A stretch of 64,000 nt of DNA from Norana najaformis (taxonomy: Eukaryota; Annelida; Clitellata; Crassiclitellata; Hormogastridae), in assembly GCA_964023275.1 (NCBI GenBank), contig OZ029917.1, positions 28,224,005 to 28,288,004 of the forward strand, given 5' to 3'. Positions 36,062 through 46,984 of the stretch are shown here, one piece after another. Positions within the stretch are counted from its first letter, which is position 1; every line of letters begins with the position of its first letter. The notes under the pieces were generated by a model. That model saw only the letters and a program-made list of their open reading frames with translations, did no database searches and was not told the origin of the DNA. The position numbers were made by a program, and so were the translations under genes.

Positions 36062-37383
36062 TAAATCTAATCTAGTAACTTCAATGGTGCCTTTATCATA
36101 ATGCCCAAAGAATCGATCAGTGGTCACTTCAAATGAAAATATAATCAAAATCATGATCCATTGGAGAAACCAGGTCGAATTTCTATGGGTCAGAGAAACC
36201 AGAAATTAGGCTGTGATGGGTAGGCAAGCTGAAGGAAATGAACCTTATGTTTGGACCTGAATGACATCAAAGAACTGACAGAATGAACAGAACTTGGCAG
36301 CGAATTCCAAAGCCATGGACCAGCAGCAGAGAACACTAGAACCCAACATTGTTCTGGTAAAAGGGACAACAAGAGTCAAGCGCAGTATTTGTTGCCTGAT
36401 GGTTAAATGTATGACGGAGGAATCATGTCCAAATAAAGGAATGTGTGTCAGACTGTTGGAGCCAAGTTTTGTTGAGAGCAAGAATATCTACCAGATTATC
36501 CAAGATGTAATTTTGAAGAGAGGGGACTTACTCCAGACAGAATGAATATTAAGATGGCAGAAATTAATAGTTTCTAGATGGTGAGGACCAGGGCTAAGCT
36601 CACTGTCACCAGACAAAAGCAGCAGAAGGTAAATTAGCAAACAAGTATTATTCCAGTGGGCTTTTGACCAAAGTGTAAAATTGGAAAAGTGAGAGCATGG
36701 TGAGCGAAGCAGACCAAGACAGCGAAAAGCATGTCAGTATATTAGAGCAAGAAGTCAGTCGGATTAGTTAAAAGTAATGCGTTTCAGTAACACGGTGAAT
36801 TAAAAGACGCATTAGTTCTGACAATGACCTGAGGTGATGGCTGGGTAGATCGAGGACATACGTCTGAAATTGAACAGAAGAGAGGGACTGTAATAAAGAG
36901 AGGCACAGCAAATGATGTGGATAGTTGTGTTAGTTTTATACTGTAGGGGGGTGAAAAACTTGCAAAGAAACGGGTGGTTTGACTGAAACGCACAGAATGG
37001 CCAGTCCCAATAACATGAAACATACAGTGAGTATAAAGATGAAGCCTTTAATCTAAAGTCAAGAATCTTCAGCTTATGGGCCGACTTTCACTGCAATTAA
37101 AGTGTGCCAGGCCTAGATTAGTTTTGGACCTACATTGGAATTGTGCTAAAAAGGAAGGTCTCCCTGTAGGCTAGGCAACAGAGTTAGGAAAGTAAACAGG
37201 CTTGCGAGGTGAATGAATGGACAACAATAGGGGAACAAGAGGCTTGCCAAATTATTTAAATAAAATATAAATATTTACTAGACCAAGTGGGGTACAAAAA
37301 AAGTACTTTCTTGATGAAACACTAGACTAAGTATGTTTACTAAATCTATCAGTTTATAAAATTTAAGCTAATTTAAAAGCATG
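36062..37383 (-). mobile_element. Internally deleted LINE derivative, copy 1
   Basis: The reverse complement matches 48711-52219 over its whole length, apart from the piggyBac in that copy. It holds a 5' leader, a frame including NASFNSPCY, an endonuclease start (CHLNVHSVWNKS-like, DILALNKTWLQQSDTH in the partner), then directly the 3' end (AATTCGACCTGGTTTCTCC) and an AGATTAGATTTAA tail. The RT region is absent. It lies just past the CLC poly(A) candidates, between the two convergent genes. Confidence 0.85.
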
Positions 37384-39996
37384 TGTAAGATTTTGTAGTG
37401 GCATATTTGTAGTGGACCCCACAAATGTCCGTCTGATTATGCTTAGTCAGTGTAAACAACTAGAGAGACCAGATTTGTACTAATTTTTGTGAATATCATT
37501 CAACATGTTTCATATGCATAGAGTTTCTTCAACAAATGCTTGCAAAATGTTCATGAAAAAGATTGTGCAGATGCAACACGGTCCATTCCGATCAGTTCAG
37601 TGGGACTGACTTTGATTAGCTAAAAATTCCTACCTTTTTTGACTGAAAAGGGCTGCATTATTATGGTAGCATGTCACTGCTCAGAGAAAGTTTGGCCGTT
37701 CTTGCAAATAATCAGCGTGCGTCTGACGATGGTAAATAATATCTTTCATTAGTAAATTTAGCATTCCTTTATCCAGCAAATGTACAGCACACCCTTACTT
37801 GTGTTCCATTTGTAGACTCCAAGATACTCCAATCTACAGAGTCTGGGCAACAGAATCAATGAATGACTTCAATGCCTGAAGGAGTCATTGTAATAAAAAA
37901 CCTACATGAAGTGCTGAAAAATCCTCAATACATGTAGCAATTGTCAGAGCAGAACTTTAAAATATGAACAGCAGTGCACTGTTTGTGCAAATCAATAAAT
38001 CAATGGTAACATGTTCAAACAGGCAACAAGATACTGTAAAATGGAGTTTCTATTCCATCAGACCATGACAACAAGTAACAATTAAAAGGTAAACACAGAA
38101 CAAATGAGAACAAAATCATTAACAAAACACCTGGCTTTCTGTCTTTTCTATATAACACATTTAAATCTGGATCTGTACCAATAAATAGTCGATGCGAAAA
38201 CACCATAATTAAAAGTAATATATCGTAAGCAAGTCAACAATGAACAAACTGCACAAGATGAGAGACGGCAAAACGACCTGGCAGCCAATATTGCTAAAAA
38301 CCTCAGTATCAGTGTTCAATATTCATCATACAGCATTTGAAATTTATGCACTGTTCAAGTTAAACACTATTTTGATTGCACTTTGCGCTATAGAAGTCAT
38401 TAGATGAGATTTGTAAGTTTACAATCCAGCAGAAAATTACAACCAGCCAAAATGATTCTGCAATTCCAATTATGTTACATGGGACACCTGTCCAATGCAA
38501 ATTTTAAATAAATATTAGTACATACATATACGTGTATCAGTGGTTTGATGCTACCTGAAACACGGCTAAAAGATAGACACTTCCTCTGAGAAGGTTACTG
38601 CACAGAGACCTTGAGCACATCTTACCGCTTAACATAAATAAGAAAATGGCTGCCCTGAATATCACAGCAAATTGCAGCCCTTGTTATTCGCAAAGTAAAG
38701 TTTGCGAATACCAGGTGCTGGCATGTGGTTTTACAACATGAAAAGCTGGTGTGAAAATCTGCATTCAAAATTTGAATATATTTCTGTTAGCAGTATCTGA
38801 ATATCTACAGCATCTATCTCACATTAATTACTTTCACCCTGAAGAGCCATTTGACCCGAATCAGAGGTCGTACAGAAAAGTTCAAGTGTTTCACCTTGGT
38901 TTCAACTTCTTATCATAAGATTGGCATAAGTTAAAAACTAAACTTGAACACATTTAGGAATGATATTAAGCTGCAAAGAACTGTTGAGAATGTGTTGAAA
39001 TCGCAATCGCCCGATTGGTTCTAAACAACGTGAAATCCAATAGATGTTAACTGACTCAAAGTACATGTATTCATGTACATATACCTGGGCACTATGTTAG
39101 AAACAGTGCAACAACAGCAGACAATTTGAGGAGCTTTAAATATGTGGTCGAATGCATAAAATCAAATTAAAATGACTGAATGCTTTGTGTTCATGGTTTC
39201 AACCCAGTGTGCCACACCAAACTAAAACAAAACAATCTTCCCCAATATACAGTGTAATACTGTCACTGTCTTGTCTGCATCACATTTTACAACCACTAAT
39301 GGTGCCTCTAGTCATATTTGATAACACTGTGTAATACACAACATGTATAATTGTATGTTGTGCCACTTTAAAGAAACTCCTCAGCAGCACTCCTGATTCA
39401 ACTTGATTTTCAGCCTTTGATAGAACACAGCCTGACGACAACTCAAGAGTTCTTGTCTTGTTATGTAAGCCGTTCCAAAGCGAAGGGCAACCATAGCAAA
39501 GTTCTCATGCTGTTTATTTGGAAAAAGCAGATTACTCTGCATGACCATGTAGAGAAATGCAATCTAGTACTGTAGTGAGGAGATACAGATGCAGTCTGTA
39601 ATGTATGACAGAGTAGTCCTAACTGTGTGTCAGACCAACAGCACACTGAACAACAACCTACAGTACTTCGATATAGACATGGGGATATCTTAAAGGTTGT
39701 CCTGCACAAATACTTTCATAGGCAACTATTCACAAGGCAACAAGTCAACATTGCTTTAAATTCCATAATTTGCACAAGACTCTTTGAATTGCTCCCACCC
39801 ACCCACGCACACAACCAATCCTACAAGAAATGTCTGAAATCAATTAAGCATATCTATGCAACAATTATACGAACATGATAAGAAATTCACATGAAATCAG
39901 TTTTATAATAATACTTGTAATCAGAATTTTCGACAAGGCAGATCCAACCAAAGTAGAAAAGCAGTAAATTTCTGCTCAAATTCGTACTCGGTAGCT
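37384..39996. other. Region downstream of the zinc-finger gene, no gene
   Basis: AT-rich, with no recognised coding frame. A short LINE tail (GCGCTATAGAAGTCATTAGAT) lies at 38388-38408. Part of this may be 3' UTR of the minus-strand gene if a distal poly(A) site is used. Confidence 0.5.
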
Positions 39997-40002
39997 TTTA
40001 TT
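39997..40002 (-). terminator. Candidate poly(A) signal of the zinc-finger gene
   Basis: AATAAA on the minus strand, 36 bases after the stop codon. It is very close, so a longer 3' UTR with a distal site is also possible. Confidence 0.4.
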
Positions 40003-40038
40003 TTATGAAATTAACTTGAATTTTTAACCTGAAAAAGG

Positions 40039-43000
40039 TCATTCACTCTGTTTAGCTTGTTCTTCATCCTCTATTCCTTTCCATGAAAAAGGCCTTTTAG
40101 AAGTCGTCTCAATGTCACAAGCATCGTCCCCAAGAAGTTCTCTGTCAGAAGTTAGATGTTTTCTCTTCAAAGGATGTGATGTGCCACTGCCAAGTGGGCT
40201 TCGGCTCTGGCTTATATCAGCAGATCCTAATCGCACAGTTTCTATGGCACTAGTACCATGTTGACCTCTCAAAGCATGCACTGACAACTCTTTGGATCCT
40301 GCTTCAATAGCAGCAGATTCAGCCAAATTGATTCCATCAACATTTGACCTCAGACTACTCTCAACTGGAAAACTTTCCGGAGACAAAGAAAAGAGCAAAT
40401 CACTATCTTTTCCATGACTGTTATTCTTGTCATTGTCTAGAGCTTGTACCTTTAACACAACTGTTTTGCAGTTCTTAGGTTGACTATGACAGATATAAAG
40501 TAACGTATTCAGGCTTTCAACTTTACCCACTTTGACATTCTGTTTTCTATTTCCTTCTGTATTTACACAATTTTTATATGAACAGGAAGATTCCGGCATG
40601 CTAAATCTGAGCACATCTGCTGCATCATGGCCTTCAGCATGTGCTCCCCCTGCACTAAGATTTTGAAACTCAAAATCTTGATGATTGACAACAGCGTTTG
40701 AAGCCTTACACTGAAGATGGCTATTGACAACTGAAAGTTCTTGTGCATTGATCTGTAACTCCAAATCAACAGCTGATGCCACTTCAGATGGTTGCAACTG
40801 GTCACTAAGGCAACGACCTCGGCTGCTATTCTCGTCTGATGGAGGCAGCTCTGGCGAAAGTATAAGGTCTGAGAATGCTTCAGGATTAGGAACACAAGAA
40901 GATGTTTTTGGCAGCTTCTCCATTCTGGCTGGCAAAGATTCAAGTACACCTGTTTTCTGTGCCAACTCAAATTGTCTGTTATTGAGAAACCCTAATTCGT
41001 TTTGGGAAGAAGCAGACATGTTGGAAGGTGAGACTTTTGACACCTGCATCTCAAGCACTTCCTCTGCCGACTCCTGAAGGGTAACCTGTAATGCTGAGCT
41101 GGAGGATGAAGGCGTGGCTCTGAGCTGGTCATGGTCTTTCATGTCTGATCCACTATCAGTTCCAGAAGAAGGAACAACAGAGTCCGCTGGAAAGAACTTT
41201 GACGAGACCAAACTCTGCAGAGAGGTGCATGATGCAGATGCAATTGCAGGTGGAGAGCTGGAAGTTCGTCTTACCTCTGCTACCAGAAGGGCATCTAAGA
41301 AATGTCTCAGCGTGTGTGGCTGACATAAATTGGCATTCTCAAGGTTGCTTTTATCAGATGAATCTAAAGATGTTAAGTCACCAGCTGAATCTTCAGTCAA
41401 ACTGCAGTATTTAGATTTCAGGGCACCATGACCACGAATATCCAGTTCTTCCTTTACTTCTACTGTAGCATGTGTTAAGCATGAAGAAGTCTTATCATTC
41501 TGAAATCTACGAAGAAGTGAAACTTTCTTTGACAACAGAAATGGTTTTGATTCTGCCTCACAGCCAACCACAGTACAGCTCAGATTTCTGTATCTGTCAG
41601 TTACTTTGGCCTGGGATTTTGTTTCGATGAAGACAGCATCAGATTCATCATTTCTCTGTTGGTATTCTGCAGTCAAAGGACATCCACTCACTGGCGCTAA
41701 GTTCATTAGTTGAGAATGAGCTTCAGGAAGACATACACCTGTCTCATCCTCCACAATTCCAACTTGCTTCTGTGGAACATTCATTGCATCTGTTGTAGAA
41801 CTGGGGTGAATTACATCATCATTCTGCCTTCTTTCATGTTCTGGATGTTTACTCTGATCAGCACAAATAGACAAATTACTCTCACCAACCCTGTATAGTT
41901 TATTCACAGCACTGGATGTTGTTCTCTCGCTTGTTGACAAATTTTCATAGCCATCAGAAACAGCCTCCAGACTGGTGGTATCTGCCTGAGAACTTTCAGT
42001 AAAGCTTTCACAATCCTTTGATGCAACAGCTGTGCTGCTCCTGCCTTGTAATGTCTGTGAAATCATGTCTTCGTGCTCTTTACTCACATGTACATACAGT
42101 GCATCTTCAGTTGCAAAATGTCCCCAACAGAACAAGCAGTGATATTCGACAACCATTTCAGGTGTATCACAGTGCACAACACTAACATGTTTCCTAAGAG
42201 CTTTCACATGCACAAAGCTAATTTCACAAGTCTTGCACTTGCACGGAAACATCAGATGAATGGAATGAAATTTCCAGTCTTCAATATTTTCATAACGTTC
42301 AAGACACAGAGAACAAATGGCTGTCAGTTTATCAGATTGTTTATTTTCACGAACTGACAAGTCCCTGTCGGGCAACCTGACGCCATCAGAATCAGGGCAA
42401 GAACCAACATTGCCAGCCGACTGAGAAGTGTCTTTAGAAAACACTGAACTATCAACGTTATCCAAATCCATCTTCCCTGGAGCAGCACCTGGTTCATTCT
42501 TGGCCTCTGGTGAAGCTGTAGATGGCCTGGCAGGCATTGGATATACCTCAGCAATCTGTTTGGTTCTTGCAATAGCCAACAGATTTTCATTTCTATCCAA
42601 GGAGGATTTCTGCTGGGAAGTATGAAGGCCAGCTATACTGTCACTAGAAATGGCTTCAGTCCACTCATTGCCTGACTGATGGTACAACTCTTGAACCAGG
42701 TGTGGTAAACCCATCTCTTGCTTAGAATATCTAGCAAGAACTGACCTGGCCTCTGAGATGGTTAAGATTGTGAAATGCTGTGGCAGAGGTTCCTGGCCGT
42801 GCACTTTGGCAAAGTGCATGCGGAAGCTGCGCAGGCTGCCATACGTCGAACTACAGAGTTTGCACTGCAGATGAAGTATATCGTTTGGAGAATAGCTGCC
42901 AAGCAGACTGCTTGCAGTTGCCCGCAAGCCAGAAGTGCCCTGTAAGGTGCTTCTGTTTTCAGCACAAGGAGCAATATTTGGTGACAGTTGGGGAATGATG

Positions 43001-45501
43001 GGTGATGCAAGGTCTGATGATGATAATGTAGGAGGATAGCCAGAAAAGTGAGTCCTAGCTCCTGAAATTTCTTGTGCAAGTTCAAAGGCACCTCTTTTGC
43101 TTGATTTGTACTCAGAAGTTGTAGTCAAAGACTTTGGGTCAATATAACTAGGATCAGATCTCGGAATTACTCTTGAATGATATATGCTACCTTGCAATGA
43201 GACTCCTTGCAATCTCTTCCCATCCCAAGCACTTTCTTCATTTCGATAAGAATACGGAGAATAATGGTCATTTGGTATGAAATATGACACTGAATTCTTG
43301 TTCTTTCTTACTTGAGGTTTTTGGAGATCGGCTGAACTGAGAGATGATAACATAGCTGGCATAGTTCCTCCAGGCTTATCATAAGCCGCTTGGTAGTCCA
43401 TGTCACTCATCCATGCATTCATTCTCATAGTTTCCAAACTACTGAGTGTGACTGATGAAGCCTGCTTTCTGATCCCAAACTCTCCAATCTCTCTTCCATT
43501 TCCAAAACTCTTCTGCCCCCCAGATTCGTTTTGATAAGGAAGATGTTTGCAAACTGCTGTCTGGCAGCCACAGTCTCTTAGAACTTCATTCTGGTAGCCA
43601 GTCAGCCTGTCAACAGGGTGCTGGTAGGTCCTTTGTCTGGCAACTGTCTGCTGGTAATCAGCATTTCTGCCAACATCATGCTTATTATAACTGATTGACC
43701 TGCTGTTATATTCATGCTGGTTAGCCCTCGCTTTTGTAATGTCTTCATCATAGCATTCTGCTTGTCTGTCGATCACAATCTGCGGATTTACCTGTGTGCT
43801 AACTTGAAGACGGTAACTTTCGTTCCTCGTGTCTTCTCGCTGAAACTGGCCTGCTCTACCAACATTTTGTTCATATACATTTGCTTTACACTCAAGCAAA
43901 TACTTTGTTGTTATGTCATGAAAATCTGGTAACTTCAGACAACCTGAAACCTCACCAGATCGACAGGGAGCCTTGGCATAAAGATGAGATTCCATTTTCA
44001 TGCTTAGGTCAAGAGGCATTTCACTGGTAACTTGCACCTTTCTCAAAGCAGTTCCATCATCTGACTGATGAGATGAAGAATACAAGGACCCAACCAAAGA
44101 ATTCTTTGTCTCAGTAAATCCTTGCCAAGTGCAGATTTCTTGCATTTCTTTTCCCTCAGTCCTTTGCAGTTTGTCTGTCTTTTCAAATTCAACAGTATGC
44201 ATATTACTCAAATTTGGAAAACTATGAAAATTTTCCTCCTTAACTGCTTGTTTTGGAAACCAGTCAGTTGCACTGGATGCAACAGCCACTTGAGAAGGTG
44301 TGTGAATACTGTTGGAGACAGCTGGGGTGAAACCATGTGTAACCGATGAATTTTTGTAAGGATTAAGAAGGCAACCATCAAAAATGACTCCTTTGACAGC
44401 ATCAGGGCATCGTGCTTGCGAGATCACTGAGCAGTTACTGAAACCATCAGGAGAGCAGAAACGACTGTCTGGATTCAAACACCTTGCTTTAAGAAATGCA
44501 TCTCTAACAGAGGAATCACTGTGGCCATTTCTCAGCAAAGCAACAGAATCATCATAATTTTCATTCCTGGTTGAAAAGGACATACCAGAATGCAATTGAC
44601 TTGGTTCTGAGACTTTAAATCTCTGCACCTCAGAATTTCTTTCTGGTTTTATTTGGGAATCCTTTTTTAATTGCAGGGCTGAAGCTAACCGAAAACTAGG
44701 CTCAAAATTTTGCTGATCAACCCACCTTCCACATATGATATCGTGTGAAGCAGCCACATCTGAACAAATTCTAGCAGATCCTTGGTTAGGGTTTGTAACA
44801 TCACCTGATGCAACTGCTTTCAAGTTCTGAACAGACAGTTCAAGTCTACCACTTTCATGCAGTCCACTTGATGACACAGAGATTGGTGGCAAATAACCTG
44901 AAGAGGGATTTCTTTGAGTCTCCAGAAAACCTCTGTCAGCTAAACATTCTGCCAGACATTTCTCCTCAGACCATCTGACAGCCGACACGTTGTTTCTGTC
45001 AGTGGAGCCTACAAAATGAGGTTGTACCAAATTCTCTTTTCTTGAATAAGCACTGCTCTTTCTAAGGCTACATGGACTGCTGTCACTACCTTTAGGGCCA
45101 CTACACCGAGACAGAATCCGAAGAACAGAACTCTCCTCAAGTGGTAAGGAATCGCTCTTCTGTAACTCTGACATGACAATTGCTTCAATGCATGAACTCA
45201 TGTTGATCACTTTCATTGTTGATTTATTGCTTTTCTCATAAAATTCCGATGAAAGTTCTTCTGCAGTATTTTCACTGGCTAAATTGTTAACAAGTGAAGA
45301 ATCGGCTTTCTCAATGATTTTACTGGATTTGCTAAGAAAATGCTTCTTGGGTGCCAGTTTCAGTGGCACTGCATGATCAAAATCAGCTGAAGCCTCTGTT
45401 GTGGCATCCCCAGACTCTAAACCCTTAGTGACAGTGACTCGATTATCACCACAATTCAAACAGCTTTGCAAGGTTTTAGAATCTGATTGTTTCTCTTGCA
45501 T
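40039..45501 (-). CDS. Large C2H2 zinc-finger protein with CtBP-type PLDLS motif
   Basis: An uninterrupted frame of 1820 codons, likely one very large exon of a nuclear regulator. Visible: PLDLS at residues about 496-500 (MPLDLSMKM), the classic CtBP co-repressor docking motif. One C2H2 finger at about 880-905 (CKLC, then MHFAKVH). A cluster of three at about 1060-1142: CSLC with FHSIH (spacing unusual), CKTC with RKHVSVVH, and CLFC with VHVSKEH. Most of the rest is Ser-rich and low in hydrophobics, probably disordered. Gln/Tyr-rich imperfect repeats lie near 620-680 (QQTVARQRTYQHP type), and a basic PLKRKH sits near the C-terminus. The start used is MQEKQSD; the frame is open for ten codons further up to a TAG that could also be an acceptor (AAATAG), so upstream exons may exist. 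I cannot assign an orthologue. Role as a transcriptional repressor is inferred from the motifs. Confidence 0.9.
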   Translation of the reverse strand: MQEKQSDSKTLQSCLNCGDNRVTVTKGLESGDATTEASADFDHAVPLKLAPKKHFLSKSSKIIEKADSSLVNNLASENTAEELSSEFYEKSNKSTMKVINMSSCIEAIVMSELQKSDSLPLEESSVLRILSRCSGPKGSDSSPCSLRKSSAYSRKENLVQPHFVGSTDRNNVSAVRWSEEKCLAECLADRGFLETQRNPSSGYLPPISVSSSGLHESGRLELSVQNLKAVASGDVTNPNQGSARICSDVAASHDIICGRWVDQQNFEPSFRLASALQLKKDSQIKPERNSEVQRFKVSEPSQLHSGMSFSTRNENYDDSVALLRNGHSDSSVRDAFLKARCLNPDSRFCSPDGFSNCSVISQARCPDAVKGVIFDGCLLNPYKNSSVTHGFTPAVSNSIHTPSQVAVASSATDWFPKQAVKEENFHSFPNLSNMHTVEFEKTDKLQRTEGKEMQEICTWQGFTETKNSLVGSLYSSSHQSDDGTALRKVQVTSEMPLDLSMKMESHLYAKAPCRSGEVSGCLKLPDFHDITTKYLLECKANVYEQNVGRAGQFQREDTRNESYRLQVSTQVNPQIVIDRQAECYDEDITKARANQHEYNSRSISYNKHDVGRNADYQQTVARQRTYQHPVDRLTGYQNEVLRDCGCQTAVCKHLPYQNESGGQKSFGNGREIGEFGIRKQASSVTLSSLETMRMNAWMSDMDYQAAYDKPGGTMPAMLSSLSSADLQKPQVRKNKNSVSYFIPNDHYSPYSYRNEESAWDGKRLQGVSLQGSIYHSRVIPRSDPSYIDPKSLTTTSEYKSSKRGAFELAQEISGARTHFSGYPPTLSSSDLASPIIPQLSPNIAPCAENRSTLQGTSGLRATASSLLGSYSPNDILHLQCKLCSSTYGSLRSFRMHFAKVHGQEPLPQHFTILTISEARSVLARYSKQEMGLPHLVQELYHQSGNEWTEAISSDSIAGLHTSQQKSSLDRNENLLAIARTKQIAEVYPMPARPSTASPEAKNEPGAAPGKMDLDNVDSSVFSKDTSQSAGNVGSCPDSDGVRLPDRDLSVRENKQSDKLTAICSLCLERYENIEDWKFHSIHLMFPCKCKTCEISFVHVKALRKHVSVVHCDTPEMVVEYHCLFCWGHFATEDALYVHVSKEHEDMISQTLQGRSSTAVASKDCESFTESSQADTTSLEAVSDGYENLSTSERTTSSAVNKLYRVGESNLSICADQSKHPEHERRQNDDVIHPSSTTDAMNVPQKQVGIVEDETGVCLPEAHSQLMNLAPVSGCPLTAEYQQRNDESDAVFIETKSQAKVTDRYRNLSCTVVGCEAESKPFLLSKKVSLLRRFQNDKTSSCLTHATVEVKEELDIRGHGALKSKYCSLTEDSAGDLTSLDSSDKSNLENANLCQPHTLRHFLDALLVAEVRRTSSSPPAIASASCTSLQSLVSSKFFPADSVVPSSGTDSGSDMKDHDQLRATPSSSSSALQVTLQESAEEVLEMQVSKVSPSNMSASSQNELGFLNNRQFELAQKTGVLESLPARMEKLPKTSSCVPNPEAFSDLILSPELPPSDENSSRGRCLSDQLQPSEVASAVDLELQINAQELSVVNSHLQCKASNAVVNHQDFEFQNLSAGGAHAEGHDAADVLRFSMPESSCSYKNCVNTEGNRKQNVKVGKVESLNTLLYICHSQPKNCKTVVLKVQALDNDKNNSHGKDSDLLFSLSPESFPVESSLRSNVDGINLAESAAIEAGSKELSVHALRGQHGTSAIETVRLGSADISQSRSPLGSGTSHPLKRKHLTSDRELLGDDACDIETTSKRPFSWKGIEDEEQAKQSE

Positions 45502-46410
45502 TTCTTTTTCAAATCCTTTACAGGAAGACTATTTTACCAAACATCAGATGAATTCCATTCTGATTTTCAACATATGTGCTTCATTGTGAGACCATATCAG
45601 TCGCTTATGTGAAGCTGTGCTTCTCTAACCTTATGTGAAACTTGGCATATACTATCTCAGCTGAACTGTGTACTTAAATACATAGCTGCCTGATATTCAA
45701 AATGGACACACCAGACGTAAACTGTCTTCACTCATGCTAAAAATAAAGATAAATGTAATCTCAGTAATATTTTATATATATTTATAAAATCACATCTATC
45801 CATTAAATAACTTCATTTATTACAAAGTTTCACATGCTTTGTCTATCACACAGTGGAACGATTGAATAAGGTTTCCATTTTGCGAAACACCTCAGGTGTT
45901 GAACAGATCCTGAACAGTAACAAAAGCTCCCACTTAGAATCTAAATTTGCAAAACATGCAAAACAGCTAAAACATGCTTTTTCTGACACAAAGTCAAACA
46001 ATAGAATAAGGTTTCCATTTTGCAAAGGAGCTAAAATGTTGAACATACATGCAAGCTGGATTTGTCTATCATCTGGATGAAGTTAACTAGAAGGCAAAGA
46101 AGAATTTCATAAGCATTTGGAATAATAAGCAGGATATAGAGGAGCAATGAAATTATATAATAATTTGTAGTTGGTAGCAGCAGGGAAAGGGCAAAATGTA
46201 TTGGAAGCAGTGCATCTTCAACAGGACATACAGCAGAAATCCAGTAATACACATTCCATCAACATGCTAATTCAGTTACGCCTACGATTCCTCGCTCAGC
46301 CGATGGACACATGGCATGCTAACAAATGTCTTACTTACTTACTACTTACTTACCATGCCCAAACATTATGGGGTGACATGTACTCGAAGGCAACTTGTAC
46401 TCGAGTTTAT
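45502..46410. other. Upstream of the zinc-finger frame: no firm exon
   Basis: The word GAATAAGGTTTCCATTTTGC occurs twice, at 45864 and 46004, a 140-base spacing. No upstream exon of the zinc-finger gene could be identified. Confidence 0.5.
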
Positions 46411-46414
46411 ATGG

Positions 46415-46625
46415 TATATGCATCTATTCATATTTTTTTTAATGAAGTCAATACATCTACATAAGGGCACTGTAAGTGCATACAAGGAAATATAAGCCTA
46501 TACAGGAACATGTAATATGCAGATTCTGAGACTTCTTGGCATATTTCAGTAGCATACATACCTTTATCATGCAGTTCTGACAGCTTAACTACTGTCATCC
46601 ATGCGTTCCAGACTTTTGGTCTAGT
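46415..46625 (+). repeat. Dispersed repeat, copy 2
   Basis: Partner of 32805-33020 in the same orientation, about 13.6 kb away. It contains CATCTACATAAGG, CAGGAACATGTAATATGC and ATCATGCAGTT in matching order. Confidence 0.65.
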
Positions 46626-46854
46626 CTGAATCAGAGACGGAAAGCTCCACCCTCCCCCTCACAAATCACACTATGACAATGACTATGACATGTAGCACTT
46701 CCTCTTGCAATGGCTGTCATCAAATTGCTTGGGTTAAGATTACATTAAATTAAATGTCCTCTGTTTCCATTCACTATTTTGCTTCATCACCTTCCATGGC
46801 TTGGCTAAGAACTGACACTCTCAACCACTCTTCTTTCACAAATCTGATGTTTCC

Positions 46855-46984
46855 CTGACCTATTGGATTTGTTTCTCTGACCTACTGGATCTGCTACCCT
46901 GACCAATCAGATTTTTTACCTGCACCATCTTATTAGTTTCTCTGACTTATTGGATTTGTTTCCCTGACATACTGGATTAGTTCC
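46855..46984. repeat. 22-bp minisatellite, six units
   Basis: Units run CTGACCTATTGGATTTGTTT, CTGACCTACTGGATCTGCTA and similar, each 21-22 bases, diverged at several positions. Confidence 0.88.

Noticed and set aside
40563-41323. Overlapping frames of 135, 117 and 69 codons inside the zinc-finger gene
   Set aside because: Shadows of the 1820-codon frame in other frames and strands.
45864-46023. Two copies of GAATAAGGTTTCCATTTTGC
   Set aside because: Only this 20-base word is shared. The flanks differ, so there is no clear tandem duplication.
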